Shown: positions 14,696 through 22,395, counted from the stretch's first letter. The stretch: 32,371 bases of DNA from an uncultured Clostridia bacterium (GCA_904501795.1 CAJGCK010000006.1:1-32371), one strand, 5' to 3'. The notes: generated by a model from the letters alone, not told the origin. Translations and numbers: made by a program.

Positions 14696-14977
14696 ATGGA
14701 AATACTACAATTTTTAATTTCGTTTTTCGTAAAAGAATATTTTGGTGATAAATACGCGCCTATTTTAGAAACTTTTAAAAATAATTCGTTTGACTTAAAA
14801 AAAGTTTTATCTTCGCTTTCGCCCGAAGTATTAACGCCTATTTTGAAAGATTTTTTATCGGGCGCAAAAAAAGAAAGCCCTGCTAGTTGCAACGAGCTTT
14901 CGTTTGGAATTGAACCTATTAAAAATATCGCCGATAGCGAAATAGTTTTTTTGCTTAACGCCTTTTTGAGCGAATAA
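14696..14977 (+). CDS. Small orphan protein, unknown
   Basis: The 93-residue product begins with an amphipathic or weakly hydrophobic helix (MEILQFLISFFVKEYFG), continues with LSSLSPEVLTPILKDFL and ends ADSEIVFLLNAFLSE. It has one cysteine and no clear membrane span or known motif. A TAGTGGAG ribosome binding site precedes the ATG. The stop lies two bases from the stop of ctpA on the opposite strand with no room for a terminator. Divergent pairing with the gene at 14349-14624 is the only functional hint. Confidence 0.55.
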   Translation: MEILQFLISFFVKEYFGDKYAPILETFKNNSFDLKKVLSSLSPEVLTPILKDFLSGAKKESPASCNELSFGIEPIKNIADSEIVFLLNAFLSE

Positions 14978-14979
14978 CT

Positions 14980-16272
14980 TTACTGAAGAATTTCTATTGC
15001 ACGCGCTATCCCTTCGCCCTTTTCTACCGCGTTTTCATTTAGCGGAATAAAACCAACGCCGTGAATACTAACTCTTCCATTAGGTTGGTATATAAAAGCA
15101 GTAGTCATTTTAACCGCTTGCCCCGTTAAAACGTTTGGATAGGTGGTTTGCATTATCCCCTTGCCATAAGTTTTTGCTATACCTTGGTCGTTTTTTTCTA
15201 TAACCAAATAATTTTCGTTAAACGCCTTGCCGTAATGCAACATAGCGCCTATTAAACACTCCGATGCAGATGCGGTATTTTCGTTTGCTAACACACAAAT
15301 TTTTTCAATATTCCTATTGAAATTATCACCCGAACTAGTAAAGTTTTGTACTGCGCCACTTTTATTAACGGCAACCGCTATAACTGGATACCTTGCTTGT
15401 TCCGAGTAGGTAAAATAGGAAGCAACGCCCGATAAAACACTCATATACCCGCCACCGTTCGAACGCAAATCTAGAATTATTTTACTCTTTCCACGTAAGG
15501 ACGCATATTCCATCGCCCAACCTATTTGTTCGACCGCGCCACCATCGAAAGAAGAAAGAGCTATATATGCCGTGCTCGAAGATAAACTTGGTATGTTTTC
15601 ACTACCTTCTACCTTTTGTAAGGGCATATTCCCTTCCGCCTGAAATCTTAAACTCTTTTCACTGTCGCTATAAAACACAAAACTTTCAATAAACGCTTCT
15701 CGCTTTAAGGTTACCGAAAACGTTTCGCCCTTTCTTAAACAGTCAAGGCTAAACGAAACGTCTTCTAAAATACCGCCTAAAAATTCAAAAATTTCTTCTT
15801 TATTATTTAGTTGCGTTTTAACTCCACCAACTTCGCCCGCGATTATCTTGTCGCCGTCACGAAGTCCCGCCCGTTCGGCTGGAGAGTTACCTGATACTTT
15901 AAAAATAGTGTTGTCGGTTGCGGTTTTCAAAAAGGAAACGCCTATACCGTAACTATTGCCTTTGCTTGTAGAAATAACGTCGATATATTCGTCTTTAGTA
16001 TAATAATCGGAATATTTGTCAAGTAAATTTTTCACTATTGCGTCGGCATAATCCTCAGTAGTAAAAGTTTTAATCTTTCCGTCGCCCTCGTCAAAATAAT
16101 AGTTGCCTTCTATCTGTTTAATAAGCCAAATTATACTATTTATTTTCTCGCCCTGCATTAAATAGTGGGTAAAATATCCCACAAAAAACGAAAATATCAT
16201 TATTGCTACCGCACATAATGATATCACGATTTTAAATTTCTTTGAAATCTTAGTTTCTATTTTTTCGTTCAT
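14980..16272 (-). CDS. CtpA-type S41 carboxy-terminal processing protease
   Basis: The 430-residue protein has an N-terminal signal anchor (about residues 14-35), so the body faces the cell wall side. A PDZ domain follows near 100-190 (GIGVSFL, NSPAERAGLRDGDKII), then the S41 protease core. The catalytic serine lies in ENTASASECLIGAM and the lysine in TYGKGIMQ, the CtpA serine-lysine dyad. Such proteases cut C-termini of secreted or membrane proteins, and CtpB acts in sporulation signalling in Bacillus. It follows the PucR-type regulator gene by 18 bases, so the two are probably cotranscribed. The substrate is unknown. Confidence 0.93.
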   Translation of the reverse strand: MNEKIETKISKKFKIVISLCAVAIMIFSFFVGYFTHYLMQGEKINSIIWLIKQIEGNYYFDEGDGKIKTFTTEDYADAIVKNLLDKYSDYYTKDEYIDVISTSKGNSYGIGVSFLKTATDNTIFKVSGNSPAERAGLRDGDKIIAGEVGGVKTQLNNKEEIFEFLGGILEDVSFSLDCLRKGETFSVTLKREAFIESFVFYSDSEKSLRFQAEGNMPLQKVEGSENIPSLSSSTAYIALSSFDGGAVEQIGWAMEYASLRGKSKIILDLRSNGGGYMSVLSGVASYFTYSEQARYPVIAVAVNKSGAVQNFTSSGDNFNRNIEKICVLANENTASASECLIGAMLHYGKAFNENYLVIEKNDQGIAKTYGKGIMQTTYPNVLTGQAVKMTTAFIYQPNGRVSIHGVGFIPLNENAVEKGEGIARAIEILQ

Positions 16273-16290
16273 ACCCTTTCACTCGTTTAA

Positions 16291-17328
16291 TTATTCGTTT
16301 AACAATTTTGCAAGTAAAGTGATTAGCCTAAACGTTATAGCATCCGAAAACTTGCGCAAGTTAAGCCCCGTCATCTTCTCTATTTTATCCAATCTATAAG
16401 TAAGCGTATTGCGGTGTAAATATAAATTTCTTGAGGTTTCGCTAACGTTTAAACTGTTTTCTAAAAATTCTTCCGCAGTGTTAATCATTTCAGTATCCGA
16501 GAAAATCTCTTTAGCGTTAGAATCAGTTAAAATTTCAAGATATTCGTTTAGTTTATACTTCGGCATATCTTCAAGCATTTTTATCAAGACGTATTCTTTG
16601 AAGGTATGCACTTCGCCTTTTGACGACAACTCTTTGCTCATTCTTAGCGCCGTTAACGCTTGAACGTAAGAAACGTTTAAATCGTAAATCGACTTAACCG
16701 TTCCGCCTATAGATATCCTAACAGGTACGCCTGTTTCTTCGTATATCGATTGAATTAAAAACTCGGAATATTCTTGCGAAGAGTGGTACTCGTCTTCTAC
16801 TTGACTTAAAAATCTTATAAAAACACACTGATACTCGTCGTTTTTTACTATAACGTCCGTCTCTTCGCCGTACGTTTTGAGAACGTTTATAACTTCTTCA
16901 ATACGATTTTTTTCAACCGTTACTAGTAAGGTGCAACAACTAGTACGTTCGGGCACTGAAAATTTGGTTAAGTATTTGCGTATTTGCGCGTAGTTTAACT
17001 CGCCGTGTAAGAGCGACTTAAAAAAATCCGCGCGCGAAAAGTCCGTTTCTTTATAAAAAACGTTTTCGGCTAGTTCGCATATTAATAGCGCGTATTTTTT
17101 TTGGCTATCGGTCGCACCGTCTATACAGCCGACGTAGGACTTGTTTTTATACTTTATAGGAAAAAGCGTTACGTTACCCGTTTGCAATATTTCAGTAACG
17201 GGAAAAACGGTTTTGTCGGTAAACTCTATGTCGCCAACAACCCTTTCTCCCTTGCCGTTATATAGGCTAATACATATGCCCGTGCGTTCTTTGATAAAGT
17301 TTAAAAAAACGTTGATATCGTTATTCAT
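16291..17328 (-). CDS. PucR/CdaR-type transcriptional regulator
   Basis: The 345-residue protein has a variable N-terminal sensing region (about 1-110), a GGDEF-like central domain typical of CdaR regulators (VPVRISIGGTV near residue 205), and a C-terminal PucR helix-turn-helix at about 285-340 (NVSETSRNLYLHRNTLTYRL, then DKIEKMTG). Members usually activate genes for sugar diacid, purine or amino acid use. The ligand here is not evident. The ATG has an AAGGTGAC site. Cotranscription with a CtpA-type protease is suggested by an 18-base gap. Confidence 0.88.
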   Translation of the reverse strand: MNNDINVFLNFIKERTGICISLYNGKGERVVGDIEFTDKTVFPVTEILQTGNVTLFPIKYKNKSYVGCIDGATDSQKKYALLICELAENVFYKETDFSRADFFKSLLHGELNYAQIRKYLTKFSVPERTSCCTLLVTVEKNRIEEVINVLKTYGEETDVIVKNDEYQCVFIRFLSQVEDEYHSSQEYSEFLIQSIYEETGVPVRISIGGTVKSIYDLNVSYVQALTALRMSKELSSKGEVHTFKEYVLIKMLEDMPKYKLNEYLEILTDSNAKEIFSDTEMINTAEEFLENSLNVSETSRNLYLHRNTLTYRLDKIEKMTGLNLRKFSDAITFRLITLLAKLLNE

Positions 17329-17346
17329 TTTGTCACCTTTTGATAA

Positions 17347-17375
17347 AGTATAAACTAAATCGCCCTAAATTTCAA
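17347..17375 (-). promoter_or_regulatory. Promoter for the regulator-ctpA pair
   Basis: TTGAAA (17370-17375), a 17-base spacer and TATACT (17347-17352) on the minus strand form a good sigma-A promoter ending about 18 bases before the start codon. Confidence 0.6.
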
Positions 17376-17430
17376 GAATTTTTTAAACATTTATCTTCTA
17401 TTGCAAAAAATAAGCCTTGATTTTTATTTT

Positions 17431-17470
17431 TTAGTAAAAAAACACCTTATCAAATCGATAAAGTGTTTTT
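17431..17470 (-). terminator. Intrinsic terminator after the MsmX-like gene
   Basis: On the minus strand a 13-bp stem (17457-17469 with 17439-17451, one G-U pair) closes a five-base loop and is followed by a run of T. It begins about 20 bases after the stop of the ABC ATPase gene. Confidence 0.88.
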
Positions 17471-17488
17471 CTTTTTTGTTTTTAATTA

Positions 17489-18895
17489 TTATTCTTCGCT
17501 AGAAGTTTCTTCCGCTACTTCTTCAACAGTCGTTTCTTCAACGGTAGTTTGTTCACTCTTTTGAAGTTTAGCAAGTTTTTTTGCTTGTTTTGCGCGTTGT
17601 TTTTCTAATAGCGCTTGTGCCTTTGCTTCTTCTTCAGCAAGTTTTTCAGCAGCTTTTCTCGCCTTTTCAGCCTCTTCTTCTTCACGTTTTGCTTGTAATT
17701 CTTCTATCTTAGCCTTGTTTTCTTCATCACGAGCAAGAATGGTTACTTCGGTTACTTTGTCGAAAAGTTGGCAGTGATTTAAATCTATAGAAATTTTAGC
17801 GAACGCACCTGCTTTGGTTTCCGAACGAGCGTCTACCTTAGCGATAAGGTTATTAATGTCGTCTACGATACTTTCTTTCCCTTCGTTAGCCTTAACTAAT
17901 TCTTTAGTTTTGCAGTAAAGCAACGTTTCAGAACCTAATGCTTCAACAACGTCAACGAATACTTCGATACAGCCTTTTTCGTTTGATTTGATATCGCTTG
18001 CTTCGTCACTAATGTCTTCAGGTCTAACACCGAAAATAATTTCTCTATCAGTATTCAAATATTTATCAAGATTTACGATTAAAGAAGCTTTTTCTTTAGG
18101 TAATTCAACCTTTTCTTCACCGATTTGAACGCAAACCTTATTTTTAGTTCCAATGAGTTTACCGGTAAAGAAGTTCATTTGAGGTGAACCTATAAATCCT
18201 GCAACGAATTGGTTAATAGGATAATCGTATAAATTGATAGGACTATCAACTTGTTGAATAAATCCGTCTTTCATAACTACGATACGAGTACCCATGGTCA
18301 TTGCTTCGATTTGGTCGTGAGTAACGTAAATGAACGTAGTTGCTAGTCTGTTGTGAAGTTTGGTTATTTCAGTTCTCATTTGTGAACGCAACTTAGCGTC
18401 TAGGTTAGATAACGGTTCGTCTAGCAAGAATACTTTCGGTTCACGAACGATTGCACGGCCTAAAGCAACACGTTGTCTTTGACCGCCTGATAACGCCTTA
18501 GGTTTTCTCGAAAGATACATTTCTATACCAAGAATTCTTGCCGCTTCTTTAACCCTTTGGTCAATTTGTGCTTTGGGAAGTTTACGAAGTTTTAGACCGA
18601 ACGCCATGTTGTCGTAAACGGTCATGTGCGGATATAGAGCGTAGTTTTGGAAAACCATTGCTATATCTCTATCTTTAGGTGCGCGGTTGTTAACTAATAC
18701 GCCGTCGATATAAAGTTCACCAGCAGAAATTTCTTCTAAACCTGCAATCATACGAAGAGTTGTTGATTTACCGCATCCCGAAGGACCTACTAAAACGATA
18801 AACTCTTTGTCTTCGATATCAAGGTTAAAGTCGGTAACTGCGATAACGCCTGACGAATAAACCTTATAAATGTTTTTTAAATTTAAGCTTGACAT
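17489..18895 (-). CDS. msmX: MsmX/UgpC-type sugar ABC transporter ATPase with charged tail
   Basis: Residues 1-240 are an ABC ATPase of the MalK/UgpC group: GPSGCGKSTTLRMIAG (Walker A), the Q-loop VFQNYALYPHM, LSGGQRQRVALGRAI (signature), VFLLDEPLSNLDAKLR (Walker B) and the H-loop VTHDQIEAM. A TOBE-like regulatory domain fills about 240-388, including FGVRPEDI. No permease or binding-protein genes are nearby, as with B. subtilis MsmX, which energises several sugar importers. The last 80 or so residues are an unusual glutamate/lysine/alanine-rich stretch, probably a long helix or coiled coil ending in an acidic TTVEE repeat. The family normally stops near residue 370-390. The gene has an AGGAGG ribosome binding site, its own promoter and a terminator, so it is monocistronic. 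Confidence 0.92.
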   Translation of the reverse strand: MSSLNLKNIYKVYSSGVIAVTDFNLDIEDKEFIVLVGPSGCGKSTTLRMIAGLEEISAGELYIDGVLVNNRAPKDRDIAMVFQNYALYPHMTVYDNMAFGLKLRKLPKAQIDQRVKEAARILGIEMYLSRKPKALSGGQRQRVALGRAIVREPKVFLLDEPLSNLDAKLRSQMRTEITKLHNRLATTFIYVTHDQIEAMTMGTRIVVMKDGFIQQVDSPINLYDYPINQFVAGFIGSPQMNFFTGKLIGTKNKVCVQIGEEKVELPKEKASLIVNLDKYLNTDREIIFGVRPEDISDEASDIKSNEKGCIEVFVDVVEALGSETLLYCKTKELVKANEGKESIVDDINNLIAKVDARSETKAGAFAKISIDLNHCQLFDKVTEVTILARDEENKAKIEELQAKREEEEAEKARKAAEKLAEEEAKAQALLEKQRAKQAKKLAKLQKSEQTTVEETTVEEVAEETSSEE

Positions 18896-18934
18896 AATTT
18901 CCTCCTAGTTTTAAGCCAAATTTTTTACTTTAAT

Positions 18935-18963
18935 ATTTTAACATATTTTGCTAGCGTTTACAA
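18935..18963 (-). promoter_or_regulatory. Promoter of the MsmX-like gene
   Basis: TTGTAA (18958-18963), 17 bases, then TAAAAT (18935-18940) on the minus strand. The AGGAGG site and ATG follow about 30 bases downstream. Confidence 0.6.
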
Positions 18964-19017
18964 TGGGCAATATTCATAAATTTACTTACCTTTATTGTAA
19001 AACTTGCACAAATCAAA

Positions 19018-19593
19018 CTAATCTAACTCGTCTAAGGTCAATTCGTATGCGGGCGCAAACTCTTTTAAGAAATATCCCACGCACTCGGCACTACACGATT
19101 TTAATTCTTTTTCTATGCTTTTTAGCGCCTTTTTGAACTCCGAATTACCCATTCTAACTTCTTCTACGCATTTTAGATAAGCGCTTATCCTGTCGGCGTA
19201 CTTAACGATTTTGTATTCTTCGCATTGAGTATCTGGTAAAACGTATTCCTTAAACTCGTCTTGAAGATTTTCGGGTAAATTCTTTAAAATTCGTTCGCAA
19301 GCGTTCTTTTCAAGGTCTTTATACGCCGACTGAATTTCGGGATTGAAATATTTTATCGGCGTGGGTAAATCACCCGTTACTACTTCACCGACTTCGTGAT
19401 ATTGCGCGAATAAAACGGTTTTCTTTACATCGAGCGTACCACCGTAGTTCTTATTTTGTATAACGCATAGCGCGTGCGCGATTACTGAAACTTGATGACT
19501 ATGCTCCATTATGTTTTCTTCTTTTACAGAACGCATTAGCGACCATCGTTTTATATGCTTCATACGATTTATGAACGCGAAAAATTTATACAA
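19018..19593 (-). CDS. yfbR: YfbR-type HD-domain 5'-nucleotidase
   Basis: YfbR hydrolyses deoxyribonucleoside 5'-monophosphates in the cytoplasm. The 191-residue product matches along its length: FFAFINRMKHIKRWSLMRSV, EHSHQVSVIAHAL with the first histidine (H31), QYHEVGEVVTGDLPTPIKYF and KYADRISAYLKC. The usual HD pair at residues 66-67 is HE here. The frame begins with a TTG at 19593, chosen because the N-terminus then lines up with E. coli YfbR and an AGGGGGA site lies seven bases upstream. The next ATG (residue 11) would remove conserved sequence. It stands between two independent units and is probably its own transcript. Confidence 0.88.
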   Translation of the reverse strand: MYKFFAFINRMKHIKRWSLMRSVKEENIMEHSHQVSVIAHALCVIQNKNYGGTLDVKKTVLFAQYHEVGEVVTGDLPTPIKYFNPEIQSAYKDLEKNACERILKNLPENLQDEFKEYVLPDTQCEEYKIVKYADRISAYLKCVEEVRMGNSEFKKALKSIEKELKSCSAECVGYFLKEFAPAYELTLDELD

Positions 19594-19655
19594 AGCCTTA
19601 TCCCCCTATATAAAAATCGAATTTTAAGTTTTTTTATTTTATCACATAATTTCAC

Positions 19656-19684
19656 TTGACGCAAGATTTTTTTGGTGCTAAAAT
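19656..19684 (+). promoter_or_regulatory. Promoter of the TPP-riboswitch transcript
   Basis: TTGACG (19656-19661), a 17-base spacer and TAAAAT (19679-19684) form a near-consensus sigma-A promoter. It starts about 25 bases before the TPP aptamer. Confidence 0.7.
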
Positions 19685-19710
19685 AAGCATATTAAAATTT
19701 TATATATTCG

Positions 19711-19782
19711 CTATGGGTGCCGTTCGGCTGAGATTACACCATTTGAACCCGCAAGGTAATGCTTGAAGGGAAAGAGAAATAG
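19711..19782 (+). promoter_or_regulatory. TPP riboswitch (THI element)
   Basis: The conserved THI-box blocks are present in order: GGGTGC, GGCTGAGATTACACC, TTGAACCCG, GGTAATGC and GAAGGGAAAG. The ends CTAT and ATAG can form the closing stem. The class binds thiamin pyrophosphate. A terminator hairpin follows within 25 bases and a ThiT transporter gene lies behind it, the standard arrangement for shutting thiamine uptake when TPP is high. Confidence 0.95.
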
Positions 19783-19802
19783 TAGTAGTATTTTGCTTAT
19801 AC

Positions 19803-19836
19803 GCGCATCCAAAATAACGGGTGCGCTTATTTTTTT
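19803..19836 (+). terminator. TPP-riboswitch attenuator
   Basis: GCGCATCC (19803-19810) pairs with GGGTGCGC (19819-19826) and is followed by TTATTTTTTTT. It sits between the aptamer and the thiT start codon, so it is most likely the regulated terminator. Confidence 0.85.
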
Positions 19837-19891
19837 GCGTCCGCTAATTTGGGTACGCTTGTCATTTATCAGCGAATAAAAGGAGTGTTTT

Positions 19892-20983
19892 ATGGGAAAC
19901 TTGTTACTTTTACTTGACAAGGACACGCTTAAAACGGTTATAGAAGCAGTTCAAACCTTTGCTTTGTTTGCTTTTATTGCGCTTTTAGTTGTCCTTTTCA
20001 CCGCAGGACTGCTCGTTAAATTTTTTGCAAAAGAAAAATTTAAGGGCTATCTTTCGGTTGCGCTTGGCGTCTTGCTTGGTTTTTGCGCGCTACTGATTGC
20101 AATTATTTTATACTTGCAAATATCACGTATGGCTGTTAAAAACGAAATTGACGCTAACTTCTATTTGATTTTAGGCTTTTTGTGTTTGCTTTTAATCTCG
20201 GGAATTACCCTAACTATTCTTAAGAAAATACAAAAAAATTTGGCGTTTAAAATCTTGGCAATCGTTTTTTCTCTGATTATAGTAGCGTACGCCGTTTGCT
20301 TAATCGTTCTTTTACCAACCGTTAAAAACGAATGGGAAAACTACACGCCTAACAACAACGTCTTGTTTATTGTGTTGTCTGCGCTTTTGGTTGTCGTTAT
20401 CGCCCTTCTTTCATTATTGTTCGATAGAAAAAAAGGCGAATACACCACCAAACAGTTGTCTTATGCAGGTGTTTGCATTGCGCTATCTTACGCACTTTCG
20501 TTCGTTAAGTTTTTCTCGTTACCGCTCGGCGGGTCAATAACGCTTGTTTCTATGCTACCGATTATGATTTACGCTTATATTTTCGGTGCAAAACGTGGCG
20601 TTTTGGTCGGCGTAATATACGGGCTTTTACAGTGCCTACAAAATCCGCAAATATATCAACCACTTCAAGTATTATTAGACTACCCTATCGCTTTCGGTGC
20701 GCTTGGTCTTGCAGGCATATTTAAGGGCTGTAAACTATTAAAAGGAAAGGCTATTTTAGAACTTATTTTAGGCATGACGGTTGCCTGCCTGTTTAGATAT
20801 TTTTCACACGTGTTAAGCGGTTATTTCGTATTCTACTCGTGGGCGCTATGGGAAGGACAAGAACTACTATACAGTTTTGCTTACAACGCTTTCGTCTTAG
20901 TAGATCTTGCTATAGACGTGGTTGTCGGCGGAATGATTTTTGCTTCTAAATCGGTAAAAAATTACGTTGACGGCATAAATTAA
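19892..20983 (+). CDS. thiT: ThiT thiamine ECF S-component with extra N-terminal membrane region
   Basis: Residues 187-355 are a ThiT substrate-binding component. GGSITLVSMLPIMIYAYIFG (213-232), then GLLQ, LLDYPIAFGALGLAG, FRYFSHVLSG and the YSFAYN segment are the family blocks that line the thiamine pocket. It needs a separate ECF ATPase/T-protein module, not present here. ThiT normally has about 190 residues; here some 180 residues with about five hydrophobic segments precede it in the same frame. The start has an AAAGGAGTG site at good spacing and the N-terminal region shows no stop or frameshift, so the extension is translated. Its role is unknown. The TPP riboswitch upstream and the terminator downstream define a monocistronic unit. 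Confidence 0.9.
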   Translation: MGNLLLLLDKDTLKTVIEAVQTFALFAFIALLVVLFTAGLLVKFFAKEKFKGYLSVALGVLLGFCALLIAIILYLQISRMAVKNEIDANFYLILGFLCLLLISGITLTILKKIQKNLAFKILAIVFSLIIVAYAVCLIVLLPTVKNEWENYTPNNNVLFIVLSALLVVVIALLSLLFDRKKGEYTTKQLSYAGVCIALSYALSFVKFFSLPLGGSITLVSMLPIMIYAYIFGAKRGVLVGVIYGLLQCLQNPQIYQPLQVLLDYPIAFGALGLAGIFKGCKLLKGKAILELILGMTVACLFRYFSHVLSGYFVFYSWALWEGQELLYSFAYNAFVLVDLAIDVVVGGMIFASKSVKNYVDGIN

Positions 20984-21000
20984 TTATTATTTAAAATTTA

Positions 21001-21030
21001 AAAACGCGTTGCTAGATTGCAACGCGTTTT
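21001..21030. terminator. Bidirectional terminator between thiT and the C-GCAxxG-C-C gene
   Basis: AAAACGCGTTGC and GCAACGCGTTTT form a perfect 12-bp stem around TAGATT, with T-runs on the plus strand and a matching A-run on the other side. It can end thiT and the convergent gene alike. Confidence 0.92.
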
Positions 21031-21041
21031 TTTGTTCGTTA

Positions 21042-21470
21042 TTAATTTTTTAGATATTTATCGGTGATATCTGCAACAATTTGACAAATATCTGCGCACG
21101 GACGTTTTTTGTAATATTCTTCCGTTCTTGCTTCGGGAATTAAGCCTGTACTTGTCTTAACCCCTTCTAACAACTCGGCGCAAATGAGTGAACCTATTTC
21201 TTTTTTTACTTCCGCACATGCCTGTTGAACGAGTGAATATGATGATAAAGTATCCGTTCCGTTTGATTTTAGATAACCTAAAACCATAACCATACCCGAA
21301 ACCGCGCCACAAACCAAACGTTGACGACCAAGGCCACCGCCAAAACCTATCGACAGTTTTAAAACTTGTTCTTCAGTTAATTCCATTTCATCTTTAAAAG
21401 CAAGCGCAACCGACTGCGCACAATTTCTGCCCGAAGTAAAAATTTGTTTTGCTAGTTCACCTTTTGTCAT
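21042..21470 (-). CDS. C-GCAxxG-C-C family protein
   Basis: The 142-residue protein belongs to a cysteine-motif family often seen beside redox proteins in Clostridia. RNCAQSV near residue 17, the glycine-rich GFGGGLGRQRLVCGAVSGM with its central cysteine, and later cysteines in QQACAEV, LICAEL and RPCADICQ follow the pattern. The function is not established; metal or redox roles have been proposed from the cysteines. There is no signal peptide or membrane span. The ATG follows an AGGG-type site. The 5' region carries a GCATC/GATGC hairpin and a possible 13-codon leader frame. Confidence 0.85.
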   Translation of the reverse strand: MTKGELAKQIFTSGRNCAQSVALAFKDEMELTEEQVLKLSIGFGGGLGRQRLVCGAVSGMVMVLGYLKSNGTDTLSSYSLVQQACAEVKKEIGSLICAELLEGVKTSTGLIPEARTEEYYKKRPCADICQIVADITDKYLKN

Positions 21471-21679
21471 TTATACCCTACTCCCTTATGTTTTTTCGCA
21501 TCATTTGCCTAGGATGCAAAATAAAATTCTCCTTTTTTAAAATTGAGCAATAAAAAATCTTCTTTTTTTAATATTTTAACATAATAGGTTAAAATTTTCA
21601 ATATTTTACCGTTTAAAATTCAAAAAGCAATAAACACCGTTTACTGCTTCCTGAATAATATATGATAAGGGGGAAAATG

Positions 21680-21760
21680 ATGAGCAATTTATTTAAGTAT
21701 TTGCACTTAAGTTACGCATATTATGTTACACCTTTCGACAAAAATAGTAAAGCGTTTTAA
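21680..21760 (+). CDS. Possible 26-residue small protein
   Basis: A short frame beginning MSNLFKYLHLSYAYYV and ending in DKNSKAF has a TAAGGGGG ribosome binding site six bases before the ATG, and a terminator 40 bases after its TAA. The peptide is aromatic-rich, with four tyrosines in the first 15 residues, and basic overall. I recognise no family, and no convincing promoter is seen at the right distance. The strong site and own terminator are what distinguish it from chance. Confidence 0.35.
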   Translation: MSNLFKYLHLSYAYYVTPFDKNSKAF

Positions 21761-21799
21761 CCCCGTTTTTTAAAAATTTTTTTAAAATTTAAAAATTAA

Positions 21800-21844
21800 T
21801 CCCGCCGAAAGAAATTCTTTTTCTAAATCGACGGGAATTTTTTG
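21800..21844. terminator. Bidirectional terminator
   Basis: TCCCGCCGA (21800-21808) pairs with TCGACGGGA (21828-21836) with one mismatch, and an inner AGAAA/TTTCT extends the stem. T-rich tracts lie on both sides. It can end the membrane-protein gene at 21886 on the minus strand and any plus-strand transcript of the small ORF. Confidence 0.75.
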
Positions 21845-21885
21845 TGTTATATTTTTTTGTGTTATATTATATAAAGAAGGGTTTT

Positions 21886-22395
21886 TTATCTATCCATTAA
21901 AATAAATCCTACCTTGATTGCGCAAATTATTGCAGAAATTATATTTGCTATTCCGCCCAGAATTGCACCGTAGCCTAACGACTGCGTGTAGAAAGTGATA
22001 AGCGATGCGCCTGCATCTTCCGTGTACGCAACGTTTTGAACGATAAAGAAAAACAATACTGCGCTTAAAGCAAAACACGCAAACGACGCTAGATTTAAAA
22101 GTATATTCTTACTGTCACGGAAAAGTAGCGATAAAATCAAGCCCGCAACGGGTAACAAATATGCAAGCATGTTAAAAAAACTAAAAGTTGCATACGTTAT
22201 AGAAACCGAGTCACTCGTTGAAACGTAAGAAAACGTCGCTCTCCATCCCACGATTGAATTTGTAGTATCCCCCATTTTAGCAACGTATTCTACAACGGGT
22301 AAAAACAACGTTATTAGCGATATTACCACTAAAATTAAAAGAACTATTCCGTAATGATTGTTAAAAGTGGTTAAATTTTTATTTTTCTTTGCCAT
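21886..22395 (-). CDS. Four-span membrane protein, unknown
   Basis: The 169-residue protein has a short lysine-rich N-terminus and four hydrophobic segments (about 17-36, 66-87, 97-120 and 138-165), with a polar loop between the first two that is probably outside the cell. I do not recognise a family and see no catalytic motif. The ATG has an AGGAGAC site with six-base spacing. It is followed by a terminator and separated from tex by about 70 bases, so it is likely a single-gene unit. Confidence 0.7.
   Translation of the reverse strand: MAKKNKNLTTFNNHYGIVLLILVVISLITLFLPVVEYVAKMGDTTNSIVGWRATFSYVSTSDSVSITYATFSFFNMLAYLLPVAGLILSLLFRDSKNILLNLASFACFALSAVLFFFIVQNVAYTEDAGASLITFYTQSLGYGAILGGIANIISAIICAIKVGFILMDR

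Larger units (their letters stand above)
21471..21885. other. 415-base AT-rich gap: leader region, possible 26-residue ORF, terminator
   Basis: From the left this stretch holds four things. First is the 5' leader of the C-GCAxxG-C-C gene, with a hairpin at about 21499-21516. Next is a hairpin at 21627-21648 that has a T-rich tail on the minus strand. Then comes a short plus-strand ORF at 21680-21760 with a strong ribosome binding site. Last is a bidirectional terminator at 21800-21844. I see no tRNA or known riboswitch in it. Confidence 0.6.

Noticed and set aside
17640..17720. Low-complexity tail of the MsmX-like protein as a frameshift artefact
   Set aside because: The reading frame continues with a charge pattern typical of a helix, and the terminator sits properly after the stop, so it looks genuine.
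21627..21648. Hairpin before the 26-residue ORF taken as a known riboswitch
   Set aside because: It is only a ten-base stem with a three-base loop and no conserved aptamer sequence; a minus-strand terminator is likelier.
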